From assembly GCA_020444205.1 (NCBI GenBank), contig JAHLLJ010000002.1, positions 25,860 through 89,859 of the forward strand: a stretch of DNA of 64,000 nt, in the 5' to 3' direction. How positions within the stretch are numbered: the first letter of the stretch is position 1; every line of letters begins with the position of its first letter. Both the position numbers and the translations under genes were made by a program. This DNA is from Deltaproteobacteria bacterium. GTDB taxonomy: Bacteria > Desulfobacterota > Desulfarculia > Desulfarculales > Desulfarculaceae. Below the pieces are notes generated by a model. The model worked only from the letters and a program-made list of their open reading frames with translations, did not search any database and was not told the origin of the DNA. Below, piece after piece: positions 50,431 to 59,101 of this stretch.

Positions 50431-51484
50431 CTCCCCTAGGTGTAGCTGCTAAAGAGGTTGTTCACACGGTTCCAGTCTTGGAGACTGGTGGTTGACAAGA
50501 CTACCAAACCCAAGCTGGAAGAGCCGCGTGAACAACCACCATCAGAATGCCAGGACCACGATTTATAGTCGAGGCCTGATCGTGAAGAGGGTTTTGAAGG
50601 AAGGAAAGAGTGTGCGGGAGGTGGCCGAGGCCTTGGGTGTGAGCCGGCGCACAGTCTACAAATGGCTTGCCCGCTACAGGGCCGGAGGACTGGACGCCCT
50701 GCGTGATAGAAGCTCCCGACCCCTTTGCAGCCCCCGGCGTTTGCCGGTGGAGCGGGTGGCCACCACCGCGGCCATGAAGCGTATGCGCATGAATTCGCCC
50801 CAAATAGCTTTTTCCCTTCTCATGCCTCTTTCCACGGTGACCCTTGAGCTGAGGCGTTTGGGTCTGAATCGTTTGCCGCACCTGGAGCCTAGGCCGCCGG
50901 TGATTCGATACGAGCACAAGTCCCCAGGTGACATGATTCATCTGGATATCAAAAAGTTAAGCAGGATAGACGGGGTGGGCCACCGCATCCATGGCGACCG
51001 CACCAAGTGAGGTCGCGGGGCCGGCTGGGAATATTTGCACGTATGCGTGGACGACCACAACCATTTAGTTTACACCGAACTGCTGCCCGACGAGAAGGCC
51101 ACTGCAGCCACCTGCTTTTTGATCCGTCCCGCTGATTGGCTGGGGCGTCACGGGGTCATGGTGCGGCGGGTGATGACCGACAATGGAAACTGCTATGTTT
51201 CTCATTTATTCCAAACAGTGGTGCGCAGCTTGGGGGCACGGCATGTCAGAACGAGGCCCTACGCCCCCAGGACCAACGGCAAGGCCGAGCGCTTCATCCA
51301 GACCAGCATCAAGGAGTGGGCCTACAAACGGGCTTACGAGAGCTCCGAGGAAAGGAATGAGCGGCTGGGGCCATGGCTGGATTACTACAACCAGACCAGA
51401 CCCCACACCGCTCTTAACTACCAACCGCCGATCTCAAGATTGGCAAAGTGTGAACAACGTCCTTGCTAACTACAGCTAGGGGAA
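50431..51484 (+). mobile_element. IS481-type insertion sequence with inverted ends and a 4-bp target duplication
   Basis: The ends are imperfect inverted repeats of about 36 bases. The left end begins CTCCCCTAG and includes TTGTTCACAC; the right end reads, on the complement, TTCCCCTAG and the same TTGTTCACAC. GACT flanks both sides (50427-50430 and 51485-51488) as a likely target duplication. It carries one transposase gene with a nonsense codon. It lies between the btuB-like promoter region and the reductase operon; the 110 bases beyond its right end are AT-rich and probably hold the promoter of that operon. Confidence 0.82.
50528..51469 (+). pseudogene. IS481-family transposase interrupted by one in-frame TGA
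   Basis: The frame from GTG at 50528 has an N-terminal helix-turn-helix (SVREVAEALGVSRRTVYKWLARYRAGG) and continues in the same frame past a TGA at 51008-51010 into the rve integrase core: HVCVDDHNHLVY (first Asp), RRVMTDNGNCY (second Asp), YAPRTNGKAERFIQTSIKEWAY (Glu) and WLDYYNQTRPHTALNYQPP. DDE residues are all present, so a single nonsense mutation, probably CGA to TGA, is the only visible lesion. The element is probably inactive. Confidence 0.85.
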
Positions 51485-51602
51485 GACTAAATGACGGTCT
51501 CACTAAAAAAATTTTATCATACCCCCAAATTCATAGTAAAATAGTATGTAAATAGGAATAAAGTGGCTGCAACGAACCCGCTGGTTGAAAAGGAGGCCGC
51601 GA

Positions 51603-52322
51603 ATGCCAAAACCTGACCAGCTTCTAAGCAGACGCAGGTTTCTTGGGAAGGCCGGAGCAAGCTTGACCGCTCTGGGGACCGGGATGGTACTGGTTCAACC
51701 TCCTAGGGTGGCCCAGGCCGCGGGCCGGCCCAAGAAGTACGGAATGGTGATCGACACCAACCGCTGCCTGGCCTGCCACGGCTGCACCATAGCCTGCACG
51801 AGCGAGAACAACGTGCCCGACGGCCACTACCGTAGCTGGGTGAAAGTTATGGAAAAGGGAAACTACCCTGATGTGAGCAGCCACTTCCTGCCCAGGCTTT
51901 GCAATAACTGCGAGGACGCACCCTGCCTGAACCTATGTCCCACCGGCGCGACCTACCGCACCACAGAAGATGGCGTAGTGCACGTGAACCGAGAAATTTG
52001 CGTGGGCTGCCGTATCTGTGTTGAGGCCTGCCCCTATGGGTCGCGCTTTGTCAACCCTCTGACCAACACCGCGGACAAGTGCGATTTCTGTTATCACCGA
52101 ATCACCCGCGGGCTGGAGCCCGCCTGTGTGGATGCCTGCACGGGACGGGCGCGCATCTTCGGGGACCTTAACGACCCCCAAAGCGCAGTGTCGATCTACA
52201 TGGCCGATAAATCCACCCAGCGCCTGCGCGCCGACCTCAACACCCGGCCCAAGGTCTACTATGTGTACGCCGACGAAGCCGTGATGGGGCCGGATTACAG
52301 CCTGCTCTTGGCGGGGAGGTAA
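51603..52322 (+). CDS. Tat-exported 4Fe-4S ferredoxin subunit of a molybdopterin reductase (PsrB/TtrB-like)
   Basis: A 239-residue protein from the ATG at 51603, with AAAAGGAGG upstream. A Tat signal (SRRRFLGKAGASLTALGTGMVL) leads the protein across the membrane folded. Cysteine groups for four [4Fe-4S] clusters follow: CLACHGCTIAC, CNNCEDAPCLNLCPTGA, CVGCRICVEACPYG and CDFC...ACVDAC. It transfers electrons between the membrane subunit and the molybdopterin subunit. The gene order ferredoxin, NrfD, catalytic subunit equals that of ttrBCA. Confidence 0.92.
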   Translation: MPKPDQLLSRRRFLGKAGASLTALGTGMVLVQPPRVAQAAGRPKKYGMVIDTNRCLACHGCTIACTSENNVPDGHYRSWVKVMEKGNYPDVSSHFLPRLCNNCEDAPCLNLCPTGATYRTTEDGVVHVNREICVGCRICVEACPYGSRFVNPLTNTADKCDFCYHRITRGLEPACVDACTGRARIFGDLNDPQSAVSIYMADKSTQRLRADLNTRPKVYYVYADEAVMGPDYSLLLAGR

Positions 52323-52324
52323 CC

Positions 52325-53488
52325 ATGGATCAGTCAGTGCAGTATATTTACTGGATTCAGCACGGCGTGCCCCTTGGTTACCTCATCGCATGGTATCTAT
52401 GGCTGATATCTCTGGCTGAGGGCACCCATATCGTGGCGCACCTGAGCTGGCTCTACTACCGCAGCGAGGACTACCGGCCGCTGGAAAAGATAGGCACCTT
52501 TCAGCCCTTTATCATCCTGGCCCTGGTGCCGTTGTTCCTAGTGGCCGACCTGGGCCACCCTGAACGCTTCTACACCATGTTCTATAACTGGCACTGGACC
52601 TCCCCGGTTGCCTATGGCGTGTATATCATCACCTTCTGCATGATTTCCTACGCCATTCACTCTTACTACCTATTCCGCCCCGAGCTGATCATCCGCGCCC
52701 GGCAGGGCGGAGCCCTGGGCGGTCTCTATCGGCTGTTGTTGTTGGGCCAGAGCGAAGATGGCGGCCGGAGCGAGATCCTGGCCAGGCAACGGGGCCGGGA
52801 GCGCACCTGGGCAGGGATTAGCCTTTTCTTTTCCTTCCTGGGCCTCATCTACCTGGGCATCCTGCTCTCGGCCTTCAAGGGCCGGGTCATGTGGAGCTCC
52901 TCGATGATGGTGTTCATCTTCGTCGCGGTGGGGATCACCGGAGGCGCGGCCTTCTTGATCCTACTCACCCATCTCAAGAATCTGCTGGCTAAGACCCCGA
53001 GTCAGGCGCTTGCGTCCCAACAACGCTACCTGGCTGAGTTCGGCATCATCCTGAAATACTCCCTCCTGGCCCAGGCCGCGGTTTGGTTCGTCTATCTGGT
53101 GCTCCTGCAATACACCGGCATGGGCGGCAGGGTGGCTAGCTACTTGTTCATGGATGGGCCGCGAGCCTTGCAGTTCTGGTTCTTACAGGTGGCGGTGGGC
53201 CTGGCCCTTCCGTTCCTGCTCACTCTTTTCCGCGGCTTGCGTGAACAGCCCCTGATTGCCTCGCTGGCTGCGGTGGCAGCACTGGTGGGGACTCTGTCTG
53301 GGGTGGTCAACATCTTCATGGGCGGCCAAAGTCTTCCCATGACCAACTTCCGTTGGGAACAACTGGCGCCCGAACCGGGAAAGATGATCTTCGGCATTGT
53401 GACCATGGTGGTGATGTTCCTGGTCTTCTTGGTCACCTATCGGATTTTGCCTTATGAAAACGCCGATGTCTCTGAGGGAGGTGCTTAA
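52325..53488 (+). CDS. NrfD/PsrC/TtrC-like membrane quinol-oxidising subunit
   Basis: A 387-residue integral membrane protein with about nine to ten hydrophobic segments. NrfD-family features are WYLWLISLAEGTHIVAHL near residue 25 and LVADLGHPERFYTMFYNWHWTSPVAYGVY near residue 75, the latter being the quinone-site region of PsrC. It takes electrons from menaquinol and passes them to the ferredoxin subunit. It starts 2 bases after the upstream stop and ends 2 bases before the catalytic subunit gene. Confidence 0.92.
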   Translation: MDQSVQYIYWIQHGVPLGYLIAWYLWLISLAEGTHIVAHLSWLYYRSEDYRPLEKIGTFQPFIILALVPLFLVADLGHPERFYTMFYNWHWTSPVAYGVYIITFCMISYAIHSYYLFRPELIIRARQGGALGGLYRLLLLGQSEDGGRSEILARQRGRERTWAGISLFFSFLGLIYLGILLSAFKGRVMWSSSMMVFIFVAVGITGGAAFLILLTHLKNLLAKTPSQALASQQRYLAEFGIILKYSLLAQAAVWFVYLVLLQYTGMGGRVASYLFMDGPRALQFWFLQVAVGLALPFLLTLFRGLREQPLIASLAAVAALVGTLSGVVNIFMGGQSLPMTNFRWEQLAPEPGKMIFGIVTMVVMFLVFLVTYRILPYENADVSEGGA

Positions 53489-53490
53489 TC

Positions 53491-56292
53491 ATGAGTACCA
53501 ATCGAAGAAACTTTATCAAGGGAGCCATGGCCCTCTCCGGGCTGATAGCGACGGGGGGCTGTCTGCAACCCACCGAAAAGGCCAAGACCTGGAATAAGGG
53601 CGGCCCCGATCCCGACCCCGCGGCTGGGGCCAAGGTGGTGCGCACCGTATGCCTGGGTTGTCACAGCGCTTGCGGGCTGCAGGTCAAGGTCAAGGACGGG
53701 GTGGTCATCAAAATTGACGGCAATCCCTACCACCCCAACAATAAGGAAGACTTCCTGTCCTATGGCACCGATCCCCGCCAGGCGGAAAAGGTCAACGGCA
53801 CGGTGTGCGCCAAGGGCGGCGCCACCATGCAGACAATGTACAACCCCTACCGTGTGCAGCACCCCCTCAAGCGGGTGGGGCCACGGGGCTCGGGCAAGTG
53901 GAAGAGCATCACCTGGGAGCAGGCCTATAAGGAAGTCATCGAAGGCGGTGATCTTTTCGGCGAGGGCCATGTGGAGGGGCTCAAGGCCATACGCAGCTTC
54001 GATCCCATCAATCCCGCCGCGCCGGAGCTGGGTCCCAAGGCCAACCAACTCTGCTTCATGCCCGGCCGCATTGAGCACGGCCGCAAGGAGTTCACCGACC
54101 GTTGGTTCAAGGACGCCTTTGGCACGGTCAACAAGCGGCTGGACCACACTTCCATTTGCGAAACCAGCCACCATGTGGGCTTGGATCTGTGCTTTCACAA
54201 AAAGCACCACATCAAGCCCGACATCATGAACTGTGAGTACATCATCTTTTTCGGCACCAGCCCCTACGAGGCCAACTTCCCCATGCAGGCTCTGGCCCGC
54301 AAGCTCAACTTCTTCCGGGAGCGCGGGGGCCAAATGGTGATCGTGGATCCGCGCTTTTCCAACTCCGCGGCCAAGGCCGCCCGCTGGATTCCCATATTGC
54401 CGGGCACCGACGCCGCCTTTGTCCTGGGTATGATGCGCTGGATGATGGAGCACGATCGGGTGGATCTGCAGTACCTATCTTTTCCCAACCTCAAGGCGGC
54501 CAAGGAGGGGGCGGGCCATCTTACTTGGTCCGACGCCACCTATTTGGTCAGGGCCGATGACGGCACCCTGCTCAAGGAAGGCAAGGAAATCCTGGTCATG
54601 GCCGGCGGCAAACCGACCCCGGCTTCGCAGGTGAAGCAGGCGGAGCTTTTGGTGGATGCCTCGGTCAAGGGAGTCAAGGTCAAGAGCGTTTACCAGCTCC
54701 TCTTGGAGCGGGTCAAGGAGCGCGCCGTCAAGGAGTATGCCGCCATTTGCGGGGTTGAGCCACGGGCTATCGAACGCGAGGCCGATGCCTTTACTTCGCA
54801 TAGCCGGAGGGCGGTAGCTGACTTCTACCGCGGTCCAGTGCAGCACACCAACGGAACCTATGCCGCCCGCACCATCGGCATCCTGAACTTCCTGATCGGC
54901 AATGTTTCCTGGAAGGGTGGCTGCGAGGCTCATGGCGGCGGCCACTGGCATGAAATGGGTGGCAAGCCAGGCAACCCTTACAACCTGGCCAAGGATCTCC
55001 ATCCCGGCAAGGTCAAGGCCAAAGGGGTGAACATTGACCGCCACAAGAACCGGTATGAGGACACCAGTGAGTTCAAGCAGAATGGCTATCCGGCCAAGCG
55101 CCCTTGGTTCCCCTTTGCTTATCACAACGTTTATCAGGAGGTGATTCCCAGCATCGCCGCCCAATATCCTTACCCCATCAAGTGCTTGATCACCTATTGG
55201 AACAACGTAGTCTACTCGGCTCCGGCCGGCAGCCATCAGATCGAACTGCTCAAGGACACCAAAAAGCTGCCCCTGCACGTGGCCATAGACATCGTGATGG
55301 GCGAGACTTCCTCCCTGGCCGACTACATTCTACCCTGCCGGCATTTCCTGGAGGATTACGCCACTCCCCACGTGGCCCCCACCATCCTGACCCAGACCAG
55401 TGGGGTGCGCCAGCCGGTGGCGCAGCCGGCCTTTAAGGACACCAAGGTGATCGAGCAGATATTCATAGACTTGGCCCTGAAGATGGGGTTGCCCGGCTAT
55501 GGCAAGGACGGCCTGGGGCCGGGGCACGACCTCAACGAGCCCAAGGATTGGTACAAGCTGTTGGTGGCCAACATCGCTTATGGCGACAAGAAGGACCATG
55601 CCGTGCCTGGGGCCACAGAGGAGGATAAGGTCCGTTATGTCCTGGAGCGGGGAGGGCGTTTCCAAAACCGCGACAAGGCCTACAAGGGGCCCTACACCAG
55701 CCACGCCTACAAGGGCATTTGCCGCATCTACAGCGAGAAGCTGGCCACGGCCCGTGATTCCATGACCGGCAAGCCCTACGATCCCCTGCCTTTCTATGAA
55801 CCGGTTCGCGACTGCCTGGGGAGGCCCCTGCAGGTGGACCAGGGCAAGTATCCTTTCTATATCCTCACCTATCACCCGGTGTATCATGCCCAGGCCCGCA
55901 CCGCGGCCAGCAGCTGGCTCATGGGGGTCACCCCCGAGAATTGGGTCCAGATCAACGCGGCCGACGCGCGCAAGCTGGGTATTGAGAGCGGCAATCTGGT
56001 GCGGGTCTCTTCGGTCAGCAACCAGCAGGGCGTGCGGGGCAAGGCCCTGGTTACCCAGGCGGTGCGTCCGGGTATCGTGGTGATACCGCATTCCTTGGGA
56101 CACTGGCAGTACAGCAGCAAACCGTACGACCTTAACGGCAAGGAGACCGCCTCCGCGTCTTGGATCGGACGCGGTTGTTCGGCCAACCCGGTTATGTTGG
56201 TGGACCCCCACCTCAAGGACGTGTGCTTGCAGGACCCCATCGGTGGCAGCTCCTCTTTTTACGATTCAAAGGTGGCTGTGGATAAGGTATAG
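53491..56292 (+). CDS. Molybdopterin oxidoreductase catalytic subunit (polysulfide/thiosulfate/tetrathionate reductase type)
   Basis: A 933-residue DMSO-reductase-family protein with a Tat signal (NRRNFIKGAMALSGLIATGG). The proximal [4Fe-4S] ligands are C54-x2-C57-x3-C61-x44-C106. A cysteine in SICETSHHVG near residue 223 is the candidate Mo ligand, as in PsrA/PhsA. The C-terminal molybdopterin-dinucleotide domain is present (ILTYHPVYHAQ..., VQINAADARKLGIESGNLVRVSS, about residues 790-850). Length lies between PsrA (about 765) and TtrA (about 1020). The BCA gene order and TorD-like neighbour fit a periplasmic respiratory reductase of sulfur oxyanions or arsenate. Substrate not determinable here. 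Confidence 0.9.
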   Translation: MSTNRRNFIKGAMALSGLIATGGCLQPTEKAKTWNKGGPDPDPAAGAKVVRTVCLGCHSACGLQVKVKDGVVIKIDGNPYHPNNKEDFLSYGTDPRQAEKVNGTVCAKGGATMQTMYNPYRVQHPLKRVGPRGSGKWKSITWEQAYKEVIEGGDLFGEGHVEGLKAIRSFDPINPAAPELGPKANQLCFMPGRIEHGRKEFTDRWFKDAFGTVNKRLDHTSICETSHHVGLDLCFHKKHHIKPDIMNCEYIIFFGTSPYEANFPMQALARKLNFFRERGGQMVIVDPRFSNSAAKAARWIPILPGTDAAFVLGMMRWMMEHDRVDLQYLSFPNLKAAKEGAGHLTWSDATYLVRADDGTLLKEGKEILVMAGGKPTPASQVKQAELLVDASVKGVKVKSVYQLLLERVKERAVKEYAAICGVEPRAIEREADAFTSHSRRAVADFYRGPVQHTNGTYAARTIGILNFLIGNVSWKGGCEAHGGGHWHEMGGKPGNPYNLAKDLHPGKVKAKGVNIDRHKNRYEDTSEFKQNGYPAKRPWFPFAYHNVYQEVIPSIAAQYPYPIKCLITYWNNVVYSAPAGSHQIELLKDTKKLPLHVAIDIVMGETSSLADYILPCRHFLEDYATPHVAPTILTQTSGVRQPVAQPAFKDTKVIEQIFIDLALKMGLPGYGKDGLGPGHDLNEPKDWYKLLVANIAYGDKKDHAVPGATEEDKVRYVLERGGRFQNRDKAYKGPYTSHAYKGICRIYSEKLATARDSMTGKPYDPLPFYEPVRDCLGRPLQVDQGKYPFYILTYHPVYHAQARTAASSWLMGVTPENWVQINAADARKLGIESGNLVRVSSVSNQQGVRGKALVTQAVRPGIVVIPHSLGHWQYSSKPYDLNGKETASASWIGRGCSANPVMLVDPHLKDVCLQDPIGGSSSFYDSKVAVDKV

Positions 56293-56303
56293 AGGAGCCA
56301 GGC

Positions 56304-56987
56304 ATGGGCTATGAAAACCGGCAATTGGACGCCGGCTGGGAACGCCCCAGAGGACAGATATACAGCTTCTTTGCCTACGTTCTGCTCAACCGGCCCGACC
56401 AGCAGATGCTGACGGGCCTGTTGAGCGAACAGGTCCTGGCGGCCTTGCAGTTGATCTTTCCGGATCACTCCGCAACAAAACGCCTGGCTCGTTTGGTTGC
56501 CGAGCCTCTGCGCATACATCATCTGCGTGAGGATTTTCTCCTGGATTACGAGGCTCTGTTCAGGGTGCCGGGGGACACCTATACCCATCCCTATGAGTCG
56601 GCTTACTTGGCGGCCCAGGATCGGAATGTGGGTTTGGATAAGCTCGTTCTAAACCCTAACCGGGCTCGTTTGGTGGTCGAGTCCTACCAGGAACTGGGGC
56701 TGACCCCTGGCGGAAATTTTGACGAACAACCCGACCATTTGGGAGCTCAGTTAGACTTTGCGGCCCACCTATGCCGGCTGACCGCCGAGGAATTGGACAA
56801 AGGCGAATCCCAAAACGCCTTACGCTTGAAGGATCATCAGGAGTCGTTTCTGCGGGAGCACTTGCTGGCCTGGGGAGGCGAGTGCCTGGCCAAGGTAGAA
56901 CGTCAAGCCTCTACTGAACTCTATCAATGCTTAGCTGGATTGGGAAAGGCCTTCTTAAATTCGGAGCGGCAGGAAATCTTACATTAA
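56304..56987 (+). CDS. TorD/DmsD-type maturation chaperone
   Basis: A 227-residue helical protein. The segment EQPDHLGAQLDFAAHLCRL (about residues 141-159) is the family motif that contacts the Tat signal peptide, and the N-terminal RGQIYSFFAYVLLNRPD and the PYESAYL segment are also typical. It would bind the Tat signal of the 933-residue reductase and hold it for cofactor insertion. It starts 11 bases after the catalytic gene and ends the operon. Confidence 0.88.
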   Translation: MGYENRQLDAGWERPRGQIYSFFAYVLLNRPDQQMLTGLLSEQVLAALQLIFPDHSATKRLARLVAEPLRIHHLREDFLLDYEALFRVPGDTYTHPYESAYLAAQDRNVGLDKLVLNPNRARLVVESYQELGLTPGGNFDEQPDHLGAQLDFAAHLCRLTAEELDKGESQNALRLKDHQESFLREHLLAWGGECLAKVERQASTELYQCLAGLGKAFLNSERQEILH

Positions 56988-57115
56988 TCGAAAAACCTTG
57001 CGACATAAATAGGCTTCCCGGCCACCGCGCATGTCGGATTCCGTCCTGCTGGTGATGGAACCTTACCGAATCACCGTGGAAAACCCTCCCTTTATCAACC
57101 GCCCGCCGAGCTCAG

Positions 57116-57226
57116 CGCATCTTGGTGATGCGCGGCGGGCGGCTGGTGGAAGAGGGCGATCACCAACGGCTGATGGAAGCGGGCGGACTTTACGCCGCCA
57201 TGGTGTCACTGGAGAATCTGGGCTAA
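57116..57226 (+). pseudogene. C-terminal fragment of an ABC exporter ATPase
   Basis: A 36-codon run ending in TAA encodes RILVMRGGRLVEEGDHQRLMEAGGLYAAMVSLENLG, which has the look of the extreme C-terminus of a fused ABC exporter (the ...GRLVEEGxHxxLMxxxGLYAxM tail). No Walker motifs are nearby upstream, so it is a remnant of a deleted gene. The rest of 56988-57260 shows no gene. Confidence 0.65.
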
Positions 57227-57259
57227 ACCCCGGATATTCAGAGACCTTGGTGTTATAGC

Positions 57260-57288
57260 TTGACACTAACCACTGCGGCTGCTAATTG
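57260..57288 (+). promoter_or_regulatory. Candidate sigma-70 promoter of riboswitch 5
   Basis: TTGACA at 57260-57265 and TAATTG at 57283-57288 are separated by 17 bases; the aptamer begins at about 57296. The -35 is perfect and the -10 is weak. Confidence 0.5.
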
Positions 57289-57295
57289 AAAATTA

Positions 57296-57467
57296 TTGGT
57301 GCCCTTAGGGGCTTGAAAGGGAAGCCGGTGAGAATCCGGCGCGGGCCCGCCGCTGTAACCGGGAACGAAAGCCGCAGGCGTCCATGGGAGACGCCGGCCA
57401 CTGCGCAAAGGCGTGGGAAGGCGCGGGGAGTAGGTTGATCCGGGAGCCAGAAGACCTGCCAAACCAA
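57296..57467 (+). ncRNA. Cobalamin riboswitch 5 (leader of the nitrilase-chelatase ATPase operon)
   Basis: P1 pairs TTGGT (57296-57300) with ACCAA (57463-57467). In between are GGGAAGCCGGTGAGAATCC, GCGGGCCCGCCGCTGTAACC, AACGAAAGCCGC, GGCCACTG, GGGAAGGCGCGGGGAGTAG and GAGCCAGAAGACC. Downstream CTTCGGC (57473) and GCCGAAG (57500) can pair as an alternative hairpin before the terminator at 57541. Confidence 0.94.
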
Positions 57468-57540
57468 CATACTTCGGCCTCCGCGAGCGCAGGGTAGCGC
57501 CGAAGAACGAGTTTGCGACTGATCAGCGGGCGATTGCGTA

Positions 57541-57572
57541 ACTCCTTCCATGATTTTGGAAGGGGTTTTTTA
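57541..57572 (+). terminator. Attenuator terminator of riboswitch 5
   Basis: ACTCCTTCC (57541-57549) pairs with GGAAGGGGT (57558-57566) including one T-G pair, followed by TTTTT and ATTT. It precedes the nitrilase-like start at 57596. Confidence 0.82.
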
Positions 57573-57595
57573 TTTGCTCTTCAGGATGACTAGGC

Positions 57596-59089
57596 ATGTC
57601 CGACACCCTTAACGTTGCTTTGGTCCATTGCCCTCTGATCAATGGCGACCTCGCCGGTAACCAGGCTTTGCTTTTGGATCTCAACCGCAAGGCGGCCGGG
57701 CTGGGCGCAGACCTCATCGTCAATACGGAAATGGGCCTGAGCGGCTATGGTTTCGACTCCAGGGCCGAAATCGCTTCTCTGGTGCAGACCGAGGAAAGCC
57801 CGGTGGTGCGCGCCTTTGCCGAGTTGGCCGCCACCCGTGGCGTGTATCTGGCCTTGGGACTGGCCAAGCGCGATCCGCAAAACGACATTTATTACAACGC
57901 GGCCATCCTGTTCGGTCCCGATGGTCGCAGCCATGCCCTGCGCCACAAAATAACCGCTGAAGCCAAATGGGCCTGCCCTGGCGAGGTACAGCAAGACGAC
58001 ATGGCTGTCACTCCCTGGGGAAACCTGGGCCTTTTGATCTGCTCGGAGACCTATTTCAGCCTAATTCCCAGGGCCATGGCCCTCAAGGGTGTTGAAATGT
58101 TGCTGGTTCCGGCCAACTGGCCGCCCAGCGGGCTGGACCCGGCCACCTTATGGCGAGCCAGGGCCATTGAAAACGGCATATATCTGGCGGCCTGCAACCG
58201 GGGGGGCCAGGACAAGCGCATGGATATGGACCAGGCCCGGTCGTACCTGTTCGACCCTCAGGGCAATAACCTGCTGCGTCCGGTGGAGTCTGAGCCTCAC
58301 ATCTTTCTAGCCCACCTGCCGTTGGAAGGGGGGCAACTGGCCGCTGCCGACCAACGCCGGGCAAGGCTCAGCACGCGAAAACCCGGCGGGTATCACTACA
58401 TCTACTCCCAGCTCAACCGTATCAAGGACCCCGGATCCTACCTGGGACTACCCGATCCGGGGGTGATGGAAGTGCACACCCTGGGTTTGGGCCCGGACCA
58501 ACAAGGCACCGATATCGCAGCGCGTCTGGAGACCCTGCCCGCTGCGGCCAGCCGAATGGCGGTTTTGCCTTCCAAGGCGGCGTGGCTCCTGACCGCTTCG
58601 GATCTGGCCGAGCTGGCTGATAGGTTGAAGATGCGTCTGATCTGCCAGGCCCCGCAGACACAAGACATCAACTTGTACTCGTCGGACCGATCCACCCAGA
58701 GATGGAGCTTGCCTGAGCAAGGCAATTGCGAACCGCCGGTGGTGGACCTGGGACCGGCCAGGGTTGGGCTTTGCATGGCCCGGGACTTGTTGCACCCCGA
58801 GCTGGCTCTGGCCATGGCCAAACGCGGCTGTGACTTGGTGGCGGTCAGCGGCGCGGAATTGGCGCCGGAGGAATGCCATGTGCTGTCCATGCGCAGCCTG
58901 GAACGTCTTACCGTGGCCCTGGCCCATGACCACGGCTGCCTCATCAGCTCCCCACCCGAGGGCCACAAGTGCGGCACGCTTTTAAAGGCCCAGGGGGCTG
59001 GAGCCTGCCGTCTGGCCCTTGACACCTCACAAGGACGCTACAAGCAATATGAACAGCGGCTCGATTACCAGCTTTTGCTGGCTCAGTAG
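57596..59089 (+). CDS. Nitrilase-superfamily protein with duplicated-looking C-terminal half
   Basis: A 497-residue protein. Residues about 1-270 are a carbon-nitrogen hydrolase domain with the catalytic triad visible: Glu45 in NTEMGLSGYG, Lys118 in RHKITAE and Cys149 in LLICSETYF, plus the ARAIENGIYLAACNRGG segment. Residues about 295-495 look like a second, degenerate nitrilase domain (VGLCMARDLLHPELALAMAKRGCDLVAVSG; RSLERLTVALAHDHGCLISSP) in which I cannot find a full triad. Nitrilase-type glutaminase domains feed NAD synthetase, but no synthetase domain is present. It is under a cobalamin riboswitch and precedes the chelatase ATPases. An amide hydrolase acting on corrinoid side chains is a hypothesis. 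Confidence 0.85.
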   Translation: MSDTLNVALVHCPLINGDLAGNQALLLDLNRKAAGLGADLIVNTEMGLSGYGFDSRAEIASLVQTEESPVVRAFAELAATRGVYLALGLAKRDPQNDIYYNAAILFGPDGRSHALRHKITAEAKWACPGEVQQDDMAVTPWGNLGLLICSETYFSLIPRAMALKGVEMLLVPANWPPSGLDPATLWRARAIENGIYLAACNRGGQDKRMDMDQARSYLFDPQGNNLLRPVESEPHIFLAHLPLEGGQLAAADQRRARLSTRKPGGYHYIYSQLNRIKDPGSYLGLPDPGVMEVHTLGLGPDQQGTDIAARLETLPAAASRMAVLPSKAAWLLTASDLAELADRLKMRLICQAPQTQDINLYSSDRSTQRWSLPEQGNCEPPVVDLGPARVGLCMARDLLHPELALAMAKRGCDLVAVSGAELAPEECHVLSMRSLERLTVALAHDHGCLISSPPEGHKCGTLLKAQGAGACRLALDTSQGRYKQYEQRLDYQLLLAQ

Positions 59090-59101
59090 GCGTGAAATAA
59101 A

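Noticed and set aside
51008-51010. In-frame TGA of the IS481 transposase as a selenocysteine codon
   Set aside because: The residue is not a cysteine position in this family and there is no reason for a transposase to be a selenoprotein; a nonsense mutation of an Arg codon is simpler.
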